Assembly: GCA_020848595.1 (NCBI GenBank)
Contig: JADLHV010000010.1
Location: 1 to 10,200, forward strand
Source: Bacteroidia bacterium
GTDB lineage: Bacteria > Bacteroidota > Bacteroidia > NS11-12g > UBA955
DNA length: 10,200 nt
Direction of reading: 5' to 3'
This document shows, in pieces, positions 8,597 through 10,200 of this stretch; position 1 is the stretch's first letter, and each line of letters begins with the position of its first letter. A program made the translations under genes and the position numbers. The notes beneath the pieces were generated by a model that was not told the DNA's origin, did not search any database, and was given only the letters and a program-made list of their open reading frames with translations.

Positions 8597-8678
8597 TATT
8601 TGAATATTAGTGATTTAAGTACAAGGATCCGGTAATTGTTTTTTTATTGTGTACCATATGTTAAATAATATTCAAATA
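8597..8678. repeat. Perfect 13-bp inverted repeat after sprA
   Basis: TATTTGAATATTA (8597-8609) is exactly complementary to TAATATTCAAATA (8666-8678), with a 56-base spacer. The left arm begins five bases after the sprA stop. No T run follows the right arm, but a T7 run (8639-8645) lies inside the spacer behind a weak four-pair stem (ACAA 8621-8624 with TTGT 8636-8639). It may be a long terminator or 3'-end hairpin of the sprA message. Alternatively it may be a pair of binding sites for a regulator of the next gene, because the right arm sits where the -33 element of the downstream promoter is expected. The repeat itself is certain; its role is not. Confidence 0.55.
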
Positions 8679-8695
8679 GTTCGATTAAGATTTCT

Positions 8696-8703
8696 TATCT
8701 TTG
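8696..8703 (+). promoter_or_regulatory. Bacteroidota -7 promoter box for the ASST-like gene
   Basis: TATCTTTG is a perfect match to the TAnnTTTG consensus. It lies 25 bases before the ATG at 8729, which would give a leader of about 15-20 bases. The expected -33 region, around 8672-8676, reads TTCAA rather than a clear TTG and lies inside the right arm of the inverted repeat. The leader is A-rich just before the start (TATAAAAA) and has no Shine-Dalgarno sequence, as is usual in this phylum. Confidence 0.6.
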
Positions 8704-8728
8704 TAAGAGTTAGTAACTAATATAAAAA

Positions 8729-10200
8729 ATGCAGCTTTCCATTCATGTGCGCAGAATCTCCACTTATTTAGTATTTTCTGTCTTATTTTCAATTTCAACT
8801 TCAATTAATTTAACCGCTCAAAAAACTTTTGGATTACTTAATAAATTCAGTGGTAATGACGAGAATGGCTATGTGTTGTTTACGCCATTAAATTGTGATA
8901 CAACTTATTTAATTAATAAATGCGGTAAGCGCGTACATCATTGGGTGAGCAATTACCCTCCAGGCTTATCGGTTTATTTATTGCCTAATGGGCATTTACT
9001 TAAAGCAGGCACATATACTGACACTTCATTTGGAGTTGCTGGTGGAAGAGGTGGAATTATTGAAGAGTTTGATTGGAATAATAATTTGGTTTGGCGTTAT
9101 AAATTATTCAATGATTCATTATGTCAACATCACGATATAAAGATGTTGCCTAATGGAAATATACTTGTGCTTGCTTGGCATGCAATTAGTAAAGCAAAAG
9201 CAATTTCTTTAGGAAGACGAAGTTTTACATTTGCTAGTACACAAAATGATTTATGGGGCGAAAGAATACTTGAATTAAAAAAGATTGGAACAGATAGTGC
9301 GGAAGTTGTTTGGCAATGGGATGCTTTTGATCATTTAATTCAAGATGAAGATACAGCATATCCCAATTATGGACAGATAGAAGATCATCCTGAATTAATC
9401 AATATTAACTATGCACTTACTATGCAGACAAATGATTGGTTGCATGGCAATGGAATAGACTATAATGAAAAATTGGATCAAATAGTTTTAAGTGTACATA
9501 ATTTCTCGGAGTTATGGATTATAGATCATAGCACAACGATGCAAGAAGCTGCAGGACATAGTGGAGGAATTTATAATAAAGGCGGCGACCTGATGTACAG
9601 ATGGGGAAATCCTCAAGCGTATAATAAAGGCTCATCTTCAGATAGAAAGTTATTTAGGCAGCATAATGCCAATTGGATTAAAGGAGGAATGCTAGATTCG
9701 GGTTGTATCATGGTGTTTAATAATGGTTGGGGTCGCGATACAGCTTATTCTACTGTAGAAGTAATACAAACTCCAGTACTTTCAAATGGCACTTATAATC
9801 AAGCTTTGCCATTTGGACCTACGGCTGCTAAATGGATTTATAAAGATAATGTTCCCACTAAATTTTATTCTCAAATTATTTCAGGTGCCGAGCGTTTACC
9901 TAATGGCAATACATTAATTTGTAGTGGTGTTCAAGGTTTGTTTTTTGAAGTAACTCCTCAGAAGTCTATCGTTTGGAAATATAAGAATCCTGTTTATGGC
10001 GGTGGACTGAGAACTGATGGAGGTACAGGAAACAACCAAGTTTTTAGATGCAGTTTTTACCCTTCAAACTATTCGGCCTTTACAGGTAAAACTTTATTAG
10101 CCGGTTCTGCGCTCGAAAAGAATTCTATACCGTATGCTTGCGACTATGAATCTGTTGCTCCAACAGTTGTTGCATTGGCTCCAATAAAAAAATCACAGAA
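8729..10200 (+). CDS. Partial exported aryl-sulfotransferase-like (ASST) protein
   Basis: The frame is open for 490 codons from ATG 8729 to the right edge, with no stop, so the C-terminus is missing. Residues 1-30 form a signal peptide (RR at 8-9, core 12-29, cut at LTA before Gln31). The body looks like a beta-propeller of the arylsulfotransferase (ASST) family. It has repeated blade motifs LPNGHLLKAG (85-94), LPNGNILVLAWH (140-151) and LPNGNTLICSG (390-400), WLHGNGIDYN (237-246), SVHNFSELWIID (255-266), RQHNANW (310-316) and FNNGWGRD (330-337). ASST enzymes move a sulfate group between phenols. His239, His312 and Arg336 look like the sulfate-binding His/His/Arg set, but there is no His after 312, so the counterpart of the nucleophilic His436 of E. 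coli ASST is not apparent. Cysteines at 56 and 65 might form a disulfide. It follows sprA after 136 bases with its own promoter candidate. A C-terminal T9SS sorting domain is plausible but lies outside the window. Confidence 0.8.
   Translation, partial: MQLSIHVRRISTYLVFSVLFSISTSINLTAQKTFGLLNKFSGNDENGYVLFTPLNCDTTYLINKCGKRVHHWVSNYPPGLSVYLLPNGHLLKAGTYTDTSFGVAGGRGGIIEEFDWNNNLVWRYKLFNDSLCQHHDIKMLPNGNILVLAWHAISKAKAISLGRRSFTFASTQNDLWGERILELKKIGTDSAEVVWQWDAFDHLIQDEDTAYPNYGQIEDHPELININYALTMQTNDWLHGNGIDYNEKLDQIVLSVHNFSELWIIDHSTTMQEAAGHSGGIYNKGGDLMYRWGNPQAYNKGSSSDRKLFRQHNANWIKGGMLDSGCIMVFNNGWGRDTAYSTVEVIQTPVLSNGTYNQALPFGPTAAKWIYKDNVPTKFYSQIISGAERLPNGNTLICSGVQGLFFEVTPQKSIVWKYKNPVYGGGLRTDGGTGNNQVFRCSFYPSNYSAFTGKTLLAGSALEKNSIPYACDYESVAPTVVALAPIKKSQ

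Noticed and set aside
8621..8645. Possible intrinsic terminator (ACAA/TTGT stem followed by seven T)
   Set aside because: The stem is only four pairs around an 11-base loop containing the self-complementary GGATCC, too weak to call as a terminator by itself. It is mentioned only within the larger inverted repeat.

Overview
The window comes from an AT-rich Bacteroidota chromosome, probably from the Flavobacteriia/Sphingobacteriia/Chitinophagia part of the phylum. The main evidence is one very large gene for SprA, the outer-membrane translocon of the type IX secretion system (T9SS), which is confined to this phylum. Supporting evidence is the TAnnTTTG-type -7 promoter boxes, the lack of clear Shine-Dalgarno sequences, Bacteroidota-style signal peptides cut before Gln, and a GIN-type lipoprotein start. 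The genus cannot be told from the sequence.

Layout. On the minus strand, positions 1196 to 1 carry two overlapping genes. The first is a PagL/acyloxyacyl-hydrolase-like outer-membrane protein with a TTG start. Its stop overlaps, as ATGA, the start of a lipoprotein that runs off the left edge and looks like a head-GIN (DUF2807) protein. Positions 1197-1347 are a divergent intergenic promoter region. The plus strand, 1348-8592, is sprA (2414 codons, intact, probably a non-ATG start). The spacer 8593-8728 holds a perfect 13-bp inverted repeat and a consensus -7 promoter box. From 8729 to the right edge is the first 490 codons of an exported aryl-sulfotransferase-like (ASST) beta-propeller protein with no stop in the window.

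All four genes encode envelope or exported proteins. SprA is the export channel. The ASST-like protein is a plausible T9SS cargo, but its C-terminus, where a sorting domain would lie, is outside the window. The PagL-like/GIN pair would act at the outer membrane. As I remember it, sprA often sits between ruvA and gcvH in flavobacteria, and neither is here.

I did not find a convincing undescribed system. The best leads concern substitutions or absences at expected catalytic positions: Asn where PagL has its catalytic Glu, and no histidine after residue 312 in the ASST-like protein. Others are the non-ATG starts on both sides of the divergent region and the inverted repeat whose right arm lies where the -33 promoter element of the ASST gene should be. 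There are no RNA genes, mobile elements or CRISPR arrays that I can see, and no gene-free stretch exceeds 300 bases.
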